From Irpex lacteus (lineage: Eukaryota > Basidiomycota > Agaricomycetes > Polyporales > Irpicaceae), in NCBI GenBank assembly GCA_001986395.2, contig MQVO02000006.1, positions 372,001 to 436,000 on the forward strand: DNA of 64,000 nt. Direction: 5' to 3'. Below are positions 48,062 through 59,934 of this stretch, piece by piece. The notes under the pieces are model-generated. The model did not search any database and was not told the DNA's origin. It saw nothing but the letters and a program-made list of their open reading frames with translations. Positions within the stretch are counted from its first letter, which is position 1, and every line of letters starts with the position of its first letter. The position numbers and the translations under genes were made by a program.

Positions 48062-51000
48062 ATGGCTGCCGGCGTACGAGTGCGAAGGGCTCCTTCGCCA
48101 AGTTCAAGTCTCCCGCATGCAGCACCGCATTCTCAAAGGTTTCCTAATCCTCGACACGACCACCTGGACGCAGACGAACGACGTGCAGCCGCATCGAGAG
48201 GCTATGGACCTGGGCGAAAGAGTCACCCCTCTGGGGGTATTAACATGACAGGCGCGGAATGGAAACTGCTCGGAGTCGTCGTGATCATTGCGTTAGGTGT
48301 GCGGCTGTTCCGCCTATCAAGACCCAACAGCATTGTCTTCGACGAGGTGCACTTTGGAAAGTTCGCCTCAAAGTATATCAAGTCGTCGTACTTTGTGGAC
48401 GTCCACCCGCCGCTGGCCAAGTTGCTCATCACGTTGGCGGGTTTCATCTTTGGCTATGACGGCAACTTTGATTTCAAAGACATCGCAAAGTCAGTGCATC
48501 TGAATATTCATTCGCCTCATTGTTACTAATTATTAGTTGCCAGAGTATATGAAGGCAACGTACCATACGTTGCTATGCGTCTAGTACCCGCCCTACTCGG
48601 TGTTGCCACAGTTCCCCTCGCCTATGTTACCCTCCGTGCCCTCGACTGTCGTGCTACCACCGCTCTTCTTGCATCTCTATTCATCACTTTCGAAAACGGT
48701 CTCATTACACAATCACGGCATATTCTTCTCGACTCGCCCCTAATCTTCTTCACTGCGCTAACGACGTTCTTATGGACTGGATTCTGCAATGAAGACAAGC
48801 AGCAGCCGTTCACAGAGAGCTGGTGGGTATGGCTAGCTCTTACTGGACTCTCGCTTGGAGCCACCGTCAGTTGCAAATGGGTCGGACTCTTCACCATTGC
48901 GACTATTGGTCTCGGCACATTGAAACAACTATGGACGCTTCTAGGCGATGTACGGGTCTCAGCGCGGCTTTGGACACGCCATTTCGTGGCCCGCGCTATA
49001 TGTCTTATCCTCGTTCCTATCACCTTTTACATGTTCATGTTCTGGATACACTTCCTAATTCTTTCCAACTCTGGTGACGGTGACGGCTTTATGAGCTCCG
49101 AGTTTCAGCATACCCTAAGAGGACGAGGAATGTCCGACACTTACCTCGGTATGTTGGCCGTGAAGGTTGGATTTTACGGGAATTGACGTATATTTATCTA
49201 GACGTTGGATATGGCTCCGTGCTCAATATTCGACATGTAAACACTCAGGGCGGGTATTTGCATTCGCATTCGCATACTTACCCAACAGGTAGTCAGCGTG
49301 AGTGTCACACGATTAAGAGACCGGGGCGCAAATTCTGACGTTCTGCACAGAGCAACAGGTCACCCTGTACCCTCATCGCGACTCAAACAACGAATGGCGC
49401 GTGGTAAATGCCACAGCAACTCCGGACCCATACACAGCCTGGACTTTCCAGCCGTTCGAATATGTTCGCACCGGCGACCGTATTAAACTGCGCCATATCT
49501 CTACGGACCACTCACTTCACTCTCATGATTACCGCCCACCCGTATCCGATGTCGATTTTCAACAAGAAGTCTCTGCGTATGGCATGACTGGCTTCGTCGG
49601 TGACGCCAATGATGATTGGATTGTGGAGATTCACAAAGGGGACAAGCGCGACGTGGAATCCTGGAAAAGGCTGAAGACATTGAAGACACAGTTCAGGCTT
49701 AGGCATGTGATGAGCGGATGTTATCTCTTCTCGCATAAGGTCAAGCTTCCCGACTGGGGCTTCGAACAGCAGGAGGTAACTTGCAATAAAAATGCGGTGT
49801 TGGCCAACTCGCTTTGGTACATTGAGACTGCAAGTCATCCGAATAGTAAGCGAATTTTGCAGCTCATCGGCTCTAGGTTAGCTAATGTCTATCTAGTGCC
49901 TCCGAATGCGCCTACTGTGAACTACAAGCGTCCTGGGTTCATCGCCAAGTTCTTGGAGCTTCAACAAGTGATGTGGACAACGAACGCTGGCCTGACGGAA
50001 CGGCACGCATTCGACTCTCGTCCTGATGCTTGGCCTCGTTTGCGCCGTGGTATCGTGAGTGAAATTCTCGACCCATGCTGCGGGTTAACAATTGATTGTG
50101 TTGTCACAGAACTTCTGGGTCAAGGATAACCGACAGATATACCTATTGGGCAACCCTCTTGTCTGGTGGCTAAGTACCGCGGCTGTGCTGTTCTACGCCG
50201 CCATTCGTGGATTGTTGATTATTCGGGCAAAGAGAGGGTACAAGGACTTCGAGAACAGTAAGCCTGCACCTCGTCCTGAATCAACGTTTTGCCTAACCAA
50301 TTCTCGCAGCGAAAGTGGTGAAATACGACACACTCTGCGGATTCCTTTTCGTAGGATGGGGTCTTCATTATTTCCCCTTCTATTTGATGGGTCGCCAGTT
50401 GTTCTTGCACCACTATTTTCCAGCGCTGTACTTCGCCATTCTGCTCTGTTGCGCCGTGTTCGATCTTGTCACATCTGCTTTACGCCCTCGCGTGCGACTA
50501 CAAATAGCAGCTCTCCTGGTCATTCTAGCTATCTGGAATTATGCGTACTTGAGCCCGCTCGCGTACGGCCTTCCATGGACCAAACAGAAGTGCAAAAATG
50601 CACAGTGGCTGAAGCATTGGGACTTCTCTTGGTGCGTTCGTCTTATCCATTATGAGGATATGCGCGTACTAATTATGTGATTTGCAGTAACGATTTCCAC
50701 GATAGCGTAAGTATGCTTCCTGTATGGCATACTATAATCTGACATCTCGCCTACAGTATGCTCAGTACAATGTTGACATCGCCCCCACTCCCGTGAAGAC
50801 GCCTACTCCCGTAGTAGCTCCCATAGTTGGAGAGCCCGCTGCTGTCAAGGAGGAAAAGATCGAAATAGGAGTTGAGCTCCCTCCCGCAGAAGCAGAGGCA
50901 GAAAGCACTACTACTAGCATTCCCTTCGGACAGGCTGAACCAGCGCACGACATCTTTGCTGCTAATGAAGTGAACAAGCCGAATAGCGATACTATTCCGG

Positions 51001-51266
51001 TCGCGCAACGTGAACCTGAGGCACCTCGAGAGGCAGCAAAGGACGTCAGTACCGACGAGCAGCTAACAACGGATTCTGTTGAGGCATCAGCGGCGGATTC
51101 GACTCTCGTGGAGAGCGGAACGTCCGCAGGCAATGGTCAAGAGACAGTCGCTGCGGCGGTGGACCCCACTGGCACCTCAAAAGACACGTCGAAAGAGCAG
51201 GACGGTGATGCGGAAGCTGAACGTGTACGGAAAGAATTATTCCCTGACGAGGCTGGTACCCGATGA
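48062..51266 (+). CDS. PMT1: Protein O-mannosyltransferase, Pmt1 type
   Basis: Nine exons close to 923 residues: 48062-48489, 48544-49148, 49202-49288, 49351-49845, 49897-50054, 50110-50257, 50310-50631, 50688-50706, 50757-51266. The catalytic luminal loop is SIVFDEVHFGKFASKYIK followed by YFVDVHPPLAKLLI, with the conserved Asp-Glu pair. MIR repeats include GGYLHSHSHTYPT, LHSHDYRPPVSDVDFQ and GCYLFSHKVKLPDWGFEQQE, and multiple membrane helices flank them. The motifs match the Pmt1 rather than the Pmt2 or Pmt4 subfamily. It moves mannose from dolichyl-phosphate mannose to Ser/Thr of proteins in the ER membrane. The C-terminal about 170 residues, encoded by the last exon, are an unusual Pro/Glu/Ala-rich hydrophilic tail. 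One exon is only 19 bases. Confidence 0.9.
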
Positions 51267-52094
51267 GTAGTTTTTGTTCTCAGTGTTGTATCTCAGGTTG
51301 CATTTAATATGTATTCTCGGACTTTGCGTAAAATCGTATTGCTTTTTTGTTGACACTCTTTACACCTCCTGGAGCAGGAATTCGAAGGACCATGTGCGAC
51401 AGGACGGTATGAAGGTGGAGATGTCGAAAGTTCAGAGAAGTATGACGAATGAAGGGTCCAGGATAACCATTTTCACTATCAGCTGCTGGGCAGATCTGTC
51501 TAATTGACGGACAAGCGTCGAGACCTGTGGTGAGCGCTGCGTATTCCGGTTCCGTTGACAAGCACAACTGATTTACCTATCGCAAGGACTTCCTTCCTCT
51601 ATAGACGCTGCTTCGGCCGACCCCGATTTTCGTCGAATATGTCATACTCGACGCCCCCTGGTCTACAGAGCAGGCACATCGCGTCAACTATCTGTTTAGT
51701 ACTCTCCGACGACCTAGGAGCGCGCCTTGGCACTACTCGCTATCTCGCGCTAAGGCTGCTCAAAGCACTTTTTTTCGAAAAACATGTCACTCCGCTGCAT
51801 TCCGACATCGTATCAAGAGATAATGATGTAGATAAGTGGCCAGTGCTTCGTTCTCTAGATGATAACGTTCTTTACACGGTCGACCGGCTTATCGTGAGCA
51901 CTCTATGAGTGGGTTCAGTTCTGATGGATTGTCGCTTGAAGGCTTCTGGCACGGTGGCTATAAAGAAGGTCATCTGCTTGTCCCTGGACGAGATACCGTG
52001 CATTGCTCCAAGGCTTCGCACACTTGTCACCGCTAAAAGCAGTTGAGCGGACTCTCTTCTGCTGCTTGGTACCTCTCCGTCAACTTCTCATACG
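51267..52094. other. Intergenic region between PMT1 and the MFS gene
   Basis: 828 bases. A short plus-strand frame at 51555-51908 has no recognisable motif. The right end is the MFS promoter. Confidence 0.45.
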
Positions 52095-54254
52095 ATGGGC
52101 TCTCACGACTCCTCGAGCTTTGACGAGAAGGCGTCGGCGGACGTCAAGTCTGCGCACGACGTCACTGTCACGGTCGCTCCGACGGACGAGCATGCGCACC
52201 ATCTAGCGTTCAGGCAGGCACAGGTCGACGAAGCCGCGCAGCTTGTTGCCGGACAAGATTTCGAACTGGACGAAGCTGAGGCTCTCCGGATACGAAAGAA
52301 GATTGACTGGCATATCTTGCCTCTCATGTTTAGTATGCACATATTTCTGTTCTCGGGATACAAGTTGCTGTATTGACCGGCTCGATCTTCCACCAGTCCT
52401 TTACTGGGTCCAGTTTATGGACAAGACGACCCTCGGAAGTTCAGCCATTCTCGGGATTAAGCAGGCTACTCACCTCACGACAAACCAGTAAGTCTACTCT
52501 ATACCCTTTCTGCATCATTTCATCGCTGATCAACTCATCTTCTCTAGGTACAACTGGCTGGGTACCATCTTTTACCTCAGCTACCTCGTCTTCGAGTACC
52601 CTCAGAACCTCGCCCTCCAGCGGTACCCCGTCGGCAAATGGATGAGTATCAACATCTTCGTCTGGGGTGTCGCTCTCTGCTGTCATGCCGCATGCAAGAG
52701 TTTCGGCGGCCTATTCGCCGTCAGATTGATATTGGGCATGTGCGAAGGTTCGATCACGGCCGGGTTCATGATTGTCACGTCTATGTTCTACACGCGGACA
52801 GAACAGACTTTGCGGGTGGGATACTGGTGTAAGTGGTACGCTTCGTAGTGGACAGAATAAAGGCTAACGACTTGGTGCATGCGTAGTCTTGATGAATGGT
52901 ACAGCTCAGATCATCTCGGGCTTCATCAGCTTTGGATCCCTCCATATCCACACGAAGAACTTTGAACCGTGGCAATGGCTTATGGTTATAACTGGTGCTA
53001 TAACGTTAGCAGTAGCTGTCGCATACTGGTATGTCTCCAGCAACACAAACGTTTCTGAGTGATATTGAGCGGCACATAGGTTCTTCTTCCCCGATTCTCC
53101 TACCAACGCCTGGTTCCTCACACCAGAAGAACGAGCAAAAGCCGTCCACCGTATCAAGAGTGTAATTACGTTTCTTCCAAAAATACCCTGGACACTCGCT
53201 CACGATTAAATTTGCGTTCACCAGGAAAACCAAACAGGTGTCGAGAACAAACACTTCAAGATCGAGCAGTGAGTGTCCTCTCCCTCTTATACCCATCTCA
53301 TCTCATCACTCACCGACGCACTCACTCCATAGATTCTGGGAAGCAATCTACGACCCCAAAACCTGGCTCTTCGCCGCCCTCTCCGCCATCGACAACGTCC
53401 CCAACAGTCTCACCAACCAACGGCAAATCATCGTCTCCTCCTTCGGCTTCAGCACCCTCCAAACCACTCTGCTGGGCTGCGTCGACGGCACGGTGGAGAT
53501 CGTCACTATCTGGACCGGCGTCACGCTTGCTGCACGTTTGAAGGACTCGCGGGCGTACGTCGGCACGGTGTACTTTATCCCGAACATCCTTGGTGTGCTC
53601 CTCATCAACTTGCTCCCGTGGGAGAACAAGATTGGGTTGTTGTTCGGGCAGTGGCTGACTGGTGCGTATCTCGTCTTCTTCTTGTGTCCATACGTACTAA
53701 ACTCGATGGAATGAACAGGCGTGGGAACGACGGGCTTCGTCATTGCGTTGTCCTGGTTGGGTAGCGTCACCGCCGGGCACACAAAGCGAGTCACCACCAA
53801 CGCTATCATGCTCAGCGCGTACTGCGTCGGCAACGCCGCCGGTCCATTCATGTGGCAGGCAAAGTACACACCAAGGTACATATTCATTGCTTTCTCGCCT
53901 CTTTACAACTGTCATTCACTTAACTAATACATTGCTGGATCGTAGAAACCACATCCCATGGCTCATCATCGGCATATGCTACGTCACTTGCGCCGTCCTC
54001 ATGCTCTCCATCCGCTGGCTCCTCGCGCGCGAGAACCGTCTGCGGGACGCCGAGCCGGTGGACGAGACGTACGACGACGTGTACATCGAGGTGGTCACGC
54101 CCGATGGGAAGAGGGTGGAGAAGAAGGTTTCAAAGGTGGGCTTTCACCTCTGTCGTTGTGTGTATGGGCAATGGCTAATGTTGCCCTGCCCGTTTGATAG
54201 GAATTCTTGGACCTTACGGATAGGCAGAACCGGGATTTCCGTTACGTGTTGTGA
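52095..54254 (+). CDS. MFS transporter, allantoate permease (Dal5-like) family
   Basis: Ten exons close to 535 residues: 52095-52332, 52397-52487, 52548-52828, 52887-53028, 53080-53161, 53225-53268, 53333-53661, 53719-53875, 53946-54135, 54201-54254. A cytosolic N-terminus of about 75 residues precedes twelve helices. Family marks are FMDKTTLGSSAILGI in helix 1, YNWLGTIFYLSYLVFEYPQN, and GMCEGSITAGFMIVTSMFY. The loop PDSPTNAWFLTPEERAKAV between the halves is a hallmark of anion:cation symporters of this fungal family. Substrates in the family include allantoate, ureidosuccinate, nicotinate and small peptides; which applies here is not evident. It should sit in the plasma membrane. The gene is intact. 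Confidence 0.88.
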
Positions 54255-54827
54255 TTATCATTTTAGAGCCTGGGTGGGTTGATGTCTTTGTATGTATGAG
54301 GGGTGTATTGTACGAGTAGTGTCGAGTTATGTCCATCGCTTCTATTGGTGAATCAGTACGAATTGTCGGACGTGCGGAGTTTGACGTGGACAAGCGGCCA
54401 AAGTGAGATACAACAAACAAAGTTTCGTTAGATATAATCGTATATACAGTACACATGCAAGATGCACAAACAAACAACAGATAGTAGAAGAAATAGTATG
54501 GAGTTACAAAAACGACATAGCAAGCGTAGAATGCGTAGAATGCCCGTGGATAGTGGATTGTTGCTTCCGAGATGCATCTTTGAGCGGAGTAATACGTGGG
54601 AGTCGTTAGTCAAACGTTAGCGTTAGCGTTAGAAGTTATGTCGGTAGCGTGTCAAAGTGAAAATGAAAGAAAAGTGAAGTAGAAATATTCGTGTGCCGGA
54701 GCAGGAAGTCTCATCCTCGTCCGCCGACTCTCCTCTCCGGTAATCTATAATCCGCAGTCCATCGATGATTCGTTATTCCTTCATGTCTCATTTCTTCGTA
54801 TCGGTCATTTTTCCTTCTCCCAACTCT
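54255..54827. other. Convergent intergenic region
   Basis: 573 bases between the MFS stop and the minus-strand membrane-protein stop. It contains CGTTAG repeated three times at 54615-54632 and no gene. Confidence 0.5.
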
Positions 54828-56094
54828 TCACGCAGAACTAACCATCCCCGGCACCTGGGTAATCGTCGGCGCCTGGCCTCTCCCGTTAGGCTGAATAACG
54901 ACCGAATGTCCAGGCTGCTGAGGAACCACATAACCCCCATTGGACATGTACGGCTGGCCAGCCGCACCGCCTTGCATCATCATAGGCTGACCGCCGTATC
55001 CCATGCTACCAGGGTAGGCACCAGCGGGGTACGCGTACCCTCCGGGACCCATGTAGGGTGAGCCACCAGCGGAGCCGGGGGTGCCTGGGTGGCCGCCGGC
55101 GCCGTACATGGATTCTGGCATGCCGGGGTATTGACCGAACCAGGGGAGTTCGAAGATGGGTTCGGACCATGCGTAGGGGCGGCCCATGGCTTGGGCTCGG
55201 GAGGTGAGGGTGATGAGGATCCAGAGGAAGATTGCGACTGTGTGTGCGGTAAGCGGCGGTTGAGAAGCACGAGGATGTTAGGTTTGTGAAGCGACGTGAG
55301 ATGGTAGATGTAAAGACGTACAGAGACAGAAGAGCATCCAGGAGAAGGCTTCTATGACGCGCATTTCATAGCACCATGACTTGCTGCTGACTATTACAGG
55401 TGAAAGAACACAACACAAGTTAAATCAACATCAATATAGTGGAAACGAATAGAACGCACTGGATCCAGTCTTGGTTGTTGTCCTCTGGTTTCCCAGCGCA
55501 TCACATTGAGTACTGCCTAGGATATCACTGAAGAGGGGTTTGTCAGACTATAGTTCAAGACGTCGGCCGAAGTGAATTCATGGACGTACGCTTCCCATGC
55601 ACCCATCGCTAAATCACGGATACTTATGAGTACAATGACCAGGTTGGACGAGCGGTGATTGCATACGTACCTAGCCACAAGACACCGCATATGAACAAGA
55701 ACAACGCCTCAAACCATGGTCTAGACCATCCAAATCTATATACGGACAAACACGAATCAGTACTCTCCATTTCAACAGAAGATTCGACATACAGCGTTAA
55801 TGTTATTAGTATTGTGATTGAAGGCACAATGACGGCGAATATGCCAAAGTCATCTATGTGATTCGAGATTATGAGCTCCAGTATGTCGGGCAAACATGGG
55901 ATTAATGACATACGTTGGATATTTGGCAAGAAGATGCTGGCCTGGTAGGCTGCGATGCCGAGCACGGTGATAGAGAAGACGAGGACGGCAACTGTGGCGA
56001 AGCATAGTCAGAGAGCTGTGGCATGCGTCGATTCATGAATTGTTTATGACTGACTGTATGCGTACGTGCGCATGTCCTTGAAAAGCTGCGTCAT
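54828..56094 (-). CDS. Four-helix MARVEL-like membrane protein
   Basis: A multi-exon minus-strand gene starting with ATG at 56094 (MTQLFKDMRTYAY), with an intron after phase 1, then IAVLVFSITVLGIAAYQASI. A second helix follows in DDFGIFAVIVPSITILITLT, a third in WFEALFLFICGVLWLG, and a fourth after CYEMRVIEAFSWMLFCL, ending in TLTSRAQAMGRPYAWSEP. The spacing of four helices with short loops matches MARVEL-type fungal membrane proteins. The C-terminal about 100 residues are a Gly/Pro/Tyr-rich cytoplasmic tail (GAYPGSMGYGGQPMMMQGG). A role in membrane organisation is only an inference from the fold. Inner intron borders are approximate. Confidence 0.72.
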
Positions 56095-57028
56095 CTGTGG
56101 AACGAGTGAGCACCGCGTGGTATGTGTTCAACGCTGCATACACACCGTAAATTCCTCGCAAAGGACAGAAGATAGAGGGTGAATCCTTTTGAGATGGGCG
56201 GAGGAGACAAGAAGGAAAAGCCAAAGGACGGGTCGAGGGCAATCAGACAACGCCGTGTTGAATTATGAATATTTCCCAGCCACCTGGATTTGTTCTGTCA
56301 AACTCCCAGCGCTCGACTTCTCTGTGCGGGGAACTTCGCGTCTGCGCACTGTGACGTAACGACCTGTGCGCCGTAACACGTGTTGAGCACGTGGGCGCGT
56401 TCTGCTCGCTCCTCAGCGGGACTCCTTCGCTCTCCTCGACGTCGTGCATGCATCGGAGACGTACGTGATACGTTTCGTGTCAGACAGTCAACTTCCTTCA
56501 AGTAAGATCTCATTTTGCTTGCATATTCTCAATCGTAGGTACTCGGGTTCGCCCAAACGGCGATCATGAACATTGCTGGCCTACACGAGGCTTGAATCTC
56601 GTCCACAGCCTCAATACGGCGAATAACAGGTGGGATTGCTCTACAGTAACGATGGTGCAGCGTAGCCCATCGCGCTGCTATAGCTAGTGTATACTGTAAT
56701 GTTCGAAAGCTTGTGATTTTCATTATGGCCAGGCACTCAACTAACCGTCGGCTCCGTTACATTTCAAGGTGGAGCTCGAGGTCACTGCAGATTATTGGAC
56801 ATCTTTATCTCGAGCTTCTTCTGTCAATGGTGGATCTACTCATTGCATCTTATTATCGTCATCCGTGGCTTTCTGTGGAACTCAGTGCGCCGCACCATGG
56901 AAGAGATCGTTTGTCATTGCATCGTAAGCACATCCGTGACTTTCGTAGATCATTTGTGCACTAATACACGGCCATATTGCCAGTGCATGTACTTACATGC
57001 ATCGAAGAGGTTTGTCACTTCATCTCCT
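56095..57028. other. Gene-free stretch
   Basis: 934 bases holding the promoter of the MARVEL-like gene and the 3' flank of the next one. Plus-strand frames at 56713-57091 are shadows without motifs. Confidence 0.45.
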
Positions 57029-57714
57029 TCAATACCAGTAGTATTCGTCCATGACATATCCCTGCGGAGCTCGTCGATAACCACCTCCTGAACTCGCTCC
57101 TCCCGTATTGCCGCTCTCGGCACCAGCCTGACTTGACACTGCAGCAGCTTCAACGCTATCCTCCGACAGTGCTCGATTTGCTACGAATAACACTGTATGC
57201 ACAGATCAAGGCCCTGCAGTATGAATGACTTCGAACTCAAAACTACTCACCGAAGCAAAGCAGCCCGAAACCCGTGAACAAGATCATTTCTTGTTGCGTT
57301 TGGGACAAGAACCTGCCATCTTGTCTGTGGTGCATCACCACGCTATGCATGACAAAATGAATTCTTCAATATCGTTGATTCCTCGATAATTCAAGCCCGC
57401 TCACAAAGTTGCTGCAGCCACAATGGCTAGAAATGCCACACCAGTTTGTAGAAGATTGTACGTGTCTACACATACAAATGCGATGTGAATCGATTCAACA
57501 CACTTCTGCAGGGTTCGACTCACGAGCATTAGATGGAACAAGCTTTGATAAACTCCATGCTACAGCAGCAGCTCCAGCAGCTACATGGCCAATCAAACAA
57601 CATTGTAAGCTACCACCCTGAGGAGACATCAGCTATTCTGACCAGCTTACCAGCTACAACAGGCTGCGCAGGATGCCCTCTGAATAGCGGTTGTCCTTCA
57701 ACCCCTTCAGCCAT
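57029..57714 (-). CDS. Small three-helix membrane protein, tandem copy A (unrecognised family)
   Basis: Five exons can be joined on the minus strand. Exon 1 is MAEGVEGQPLFRGHPAQPVV (ATG at 57714); exon 2 is AAGAAAVAWSLSKLVPSNAR; exon 3 is YNLLQTGVAFLAIVAAATL. Exon 4 contains HSVVMHHRQDGRFLSQTQQE and MILFTGFGLLCFG; exon 5 runs from VLFVANRALSEDSVE to a closing VMDEYYWY, with its stop at 57029. Three hydrophobic helices are predicted in exons 2, 3 and 4/5, followed by a Gly/Ser-rich soluble tail. Copy B at 58146-58864 has the same exon plan, splice phases and motif. I do not recognise the family and propose no function; the MHHRQ loop between helices 2 and 3 is the best conserved part. Confidence 0.72.
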
Positions 57715-58145
57715 CGCAGTGAGATAGGTGGTGGAGTCAAAGAAACAGACACGAAGCACAGCACGATAATCAACCAGAGCCGTTATATCCGCTGCCGCAT
57801 ATTGTGGCACACCATAAACACGCGTTGTGGGTCAGGTTTCCTTACGCATCAGACAGTGCTCTTGGACGCGGAGGACTGATGACAGTTGCCTCGTGTTGAC
57901 CACGTTCACAGAATAAAACAATAATACCTCCTGAGCTAATTATTCTCCGATTATCCTGACAGTGTGTCAAGCTGGGCATCTCCCAACAATACAAGTACGT
58001 GCTCGATAAATTTACAGTATAACCATCCTGCTTCATCACGATACATATCTCATACATATTCTAATCTCCCTTCCTTTCTCTCTCTTAACCATAACTCATA
58101 AACCAAGAACCAAGAACCGTAAACCAAGAACCGCAACTCGAACAT
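57715..58145. other. Intergenic region between tandem copies A and B
   Basis: 431 bases with the copy A promoter and copy B 3' flank. A small tandem array of AACCAAGAACC-like units lies at about 58101-58132. Confidence 0.5.
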
Positions 58146-58864
58146 TCAGAACCAAGACCACTCCTCCACAATACACGCAATCGCGTCAGGGCTACACGGG
58201 AACGGCCTCTTCCCCGCCGTCAAACCCGCCGGTACACGTCCCACCCCACCCCCAACCGCGCCCGCACGCGAGATGTCCGCTGGTTGTTCCGACAGGGCGC
58301 GTTGGGCTATTAAGAGTGCTGTTGGAGCGGTGGGTTGTGGGTGGTTTGGTTAAAGGGTTGGTGGTGAGCGAAAAGACATCGAGAAGGCCTGGAAAGGCTC
58401 TTACCGAGGACGAGCAACCCAAACCCTCCGACGAGGATGGCCATCTCTTGTGTCTCTGACAAGAACCTGCCTTCTTGTCTATGGTGCATCACGACGCTGT
58501 TCGGAGCGTCGCTGGTCAGCGATATCTGACCTTTACCTGTCTGCGAGATTCGGATGCGAGAACTCACAAGACTGCCATTGAAGCCAGCGCCAGAAAGGCG
58601 ACGACGGTTTGCAATAGACTGTACGCATCTGTGTCGGGTTGTGGGTGTGTGAGTGGATGTGAATTTGTGTGCGGAGGAGAAAGAACGGACGTACGAGCGT
58701 TGGCGGGCACGAATCTCGATATCATCCATGCAACCAAAGCGGCACCGCTCGCTATGCATATGTACGTTAGCCTTTCGGTAGACTTGTATAGAGACCCCGA
58801 AGGACTCACCAGCCATAAGAGTCAACGCTGGGTAGCGAACTAACGGTCTTTCTTCACGGTGCAT
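58146..58864 (-). CDS. Small three-helix membrane protein, tandem copy B (unrecognised family)
   Basis: Exon 1 is MHREERPLVRYPALTLMA (ATG at 58864). Exon 2 is SGAALVAWMISRFVPANAR; exon 3 is AYSLLQTVVAFLALASMAV; exon 4 contains NSVVMHHRQEGRFLSETQE and MAILVGGFGLLVLG. Exon 5 runs from LLIAQRALSEQPADISRAG to a closing IVEEWSWF, with its stop at 58146. Every splice phase matches copy A. The proteins agree best in VAW..S+.VP.NAR, LLQT.VAFLA, SVVMHHRQ.GRFLS.TQ and RALSE. Hydrophobic segments predict three membrane helices. No known family comes to mind. Divergence of the tails suggests that the duplication is old. Confidence 0.72.
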
Positions 58865-59934
58865 GGTTCTTGTCTGCGCAATCGAAGAATGCTACTGCTA
58901 TCTGCTAGAGACGGTGTCGATAGAGTTAGAGAACGTAACTTTGACGATAGAGGTGCAACTGATACACTACCCAGCTTACCCACCTTATGGGTTTCTTGGA
59001 ACAAAGGACTTCAGTCACAGGCCTAGGTGTGCGTGCCTCTCCCCACTGGCAGTGGCGTGGAGAGGAATCGGCGCGTTTCTACACCCTGCCATTGGGCTCT
59101 CTTGCATGCCTCGAGGCAAACACGTTGTACGAGCCAGACCTACTAAAGAATGTAGAATTTGCGTCATAGGGCCATTATCACCACACGTGAATATGTGCTG
59201 GAGGTCATCTCCGCTCCCAAGCTTGTTCTCGTTGCGTGCAGCATGCGCAGACGTACGTGAGTGCGTTTCGAGGGACAAAGGAAGAGCAATTGCAATTCTC
59301 GTTTCGCACGCGACATTGACTGCGTGAGGCACATGAAAGCTTACTGTGGGCCTATTACGAGTTGTTATCGCCTCGGGCGTCGCACCGCTCGCCTCTCCTT
59401 CAAATTCTTGCTGGTAAGTATGGGGGACGAGTGGGTATATTCATGGAGTGCAGAGACATATACATGTCTATATCTTCCAACTATGGATATATAGAGCGAG
59501 CAGTGCTAGGCCGTGCAGACAGACCAGTGACCATAATACAGTGACGGAGCGAGGGAGCAAGGGGGAGGGGAGAGACTAGTAGCCAGATTGAAGCGAATAA
59601 TTATTGCAGCACAGATGTCGACGGCTGAAGGGGGTGGGCATAGCACAAGGACATCAAGTGGGAGAGAAGCAAGAACAGGCAAACAGAAGAGAACAACACA
59701 GAAAGACAGGAGAGTTGTAGACGGTAAGTAAGAAGTATTAACGCTCAGAGAGTACGTATAGATAGTCAAAGTTTGGGAATCATAAACAAGAAGCAGTAGA
59801 AGAACAAGGGAGAAGAGAAGAGAAAAAAGTATCCTTATAGCCACAGCCATGAGATGATGTATTGTACCTACTGATAAACAACGCGCAACTAAAAGAACCC
59901 AATGACGCCCCATATGATCTTGTACTACATTCGC
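58865..59934. other. Gene-free stretch between copy B and the RFX gene
   Basis: 1070 bases. Plus-strand frames at 58863-59494 have no motif and read like chance frames. The right part is the 3' flank of the RFX gene and is purine-rich on the plus strand. Confidence 0.45.
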
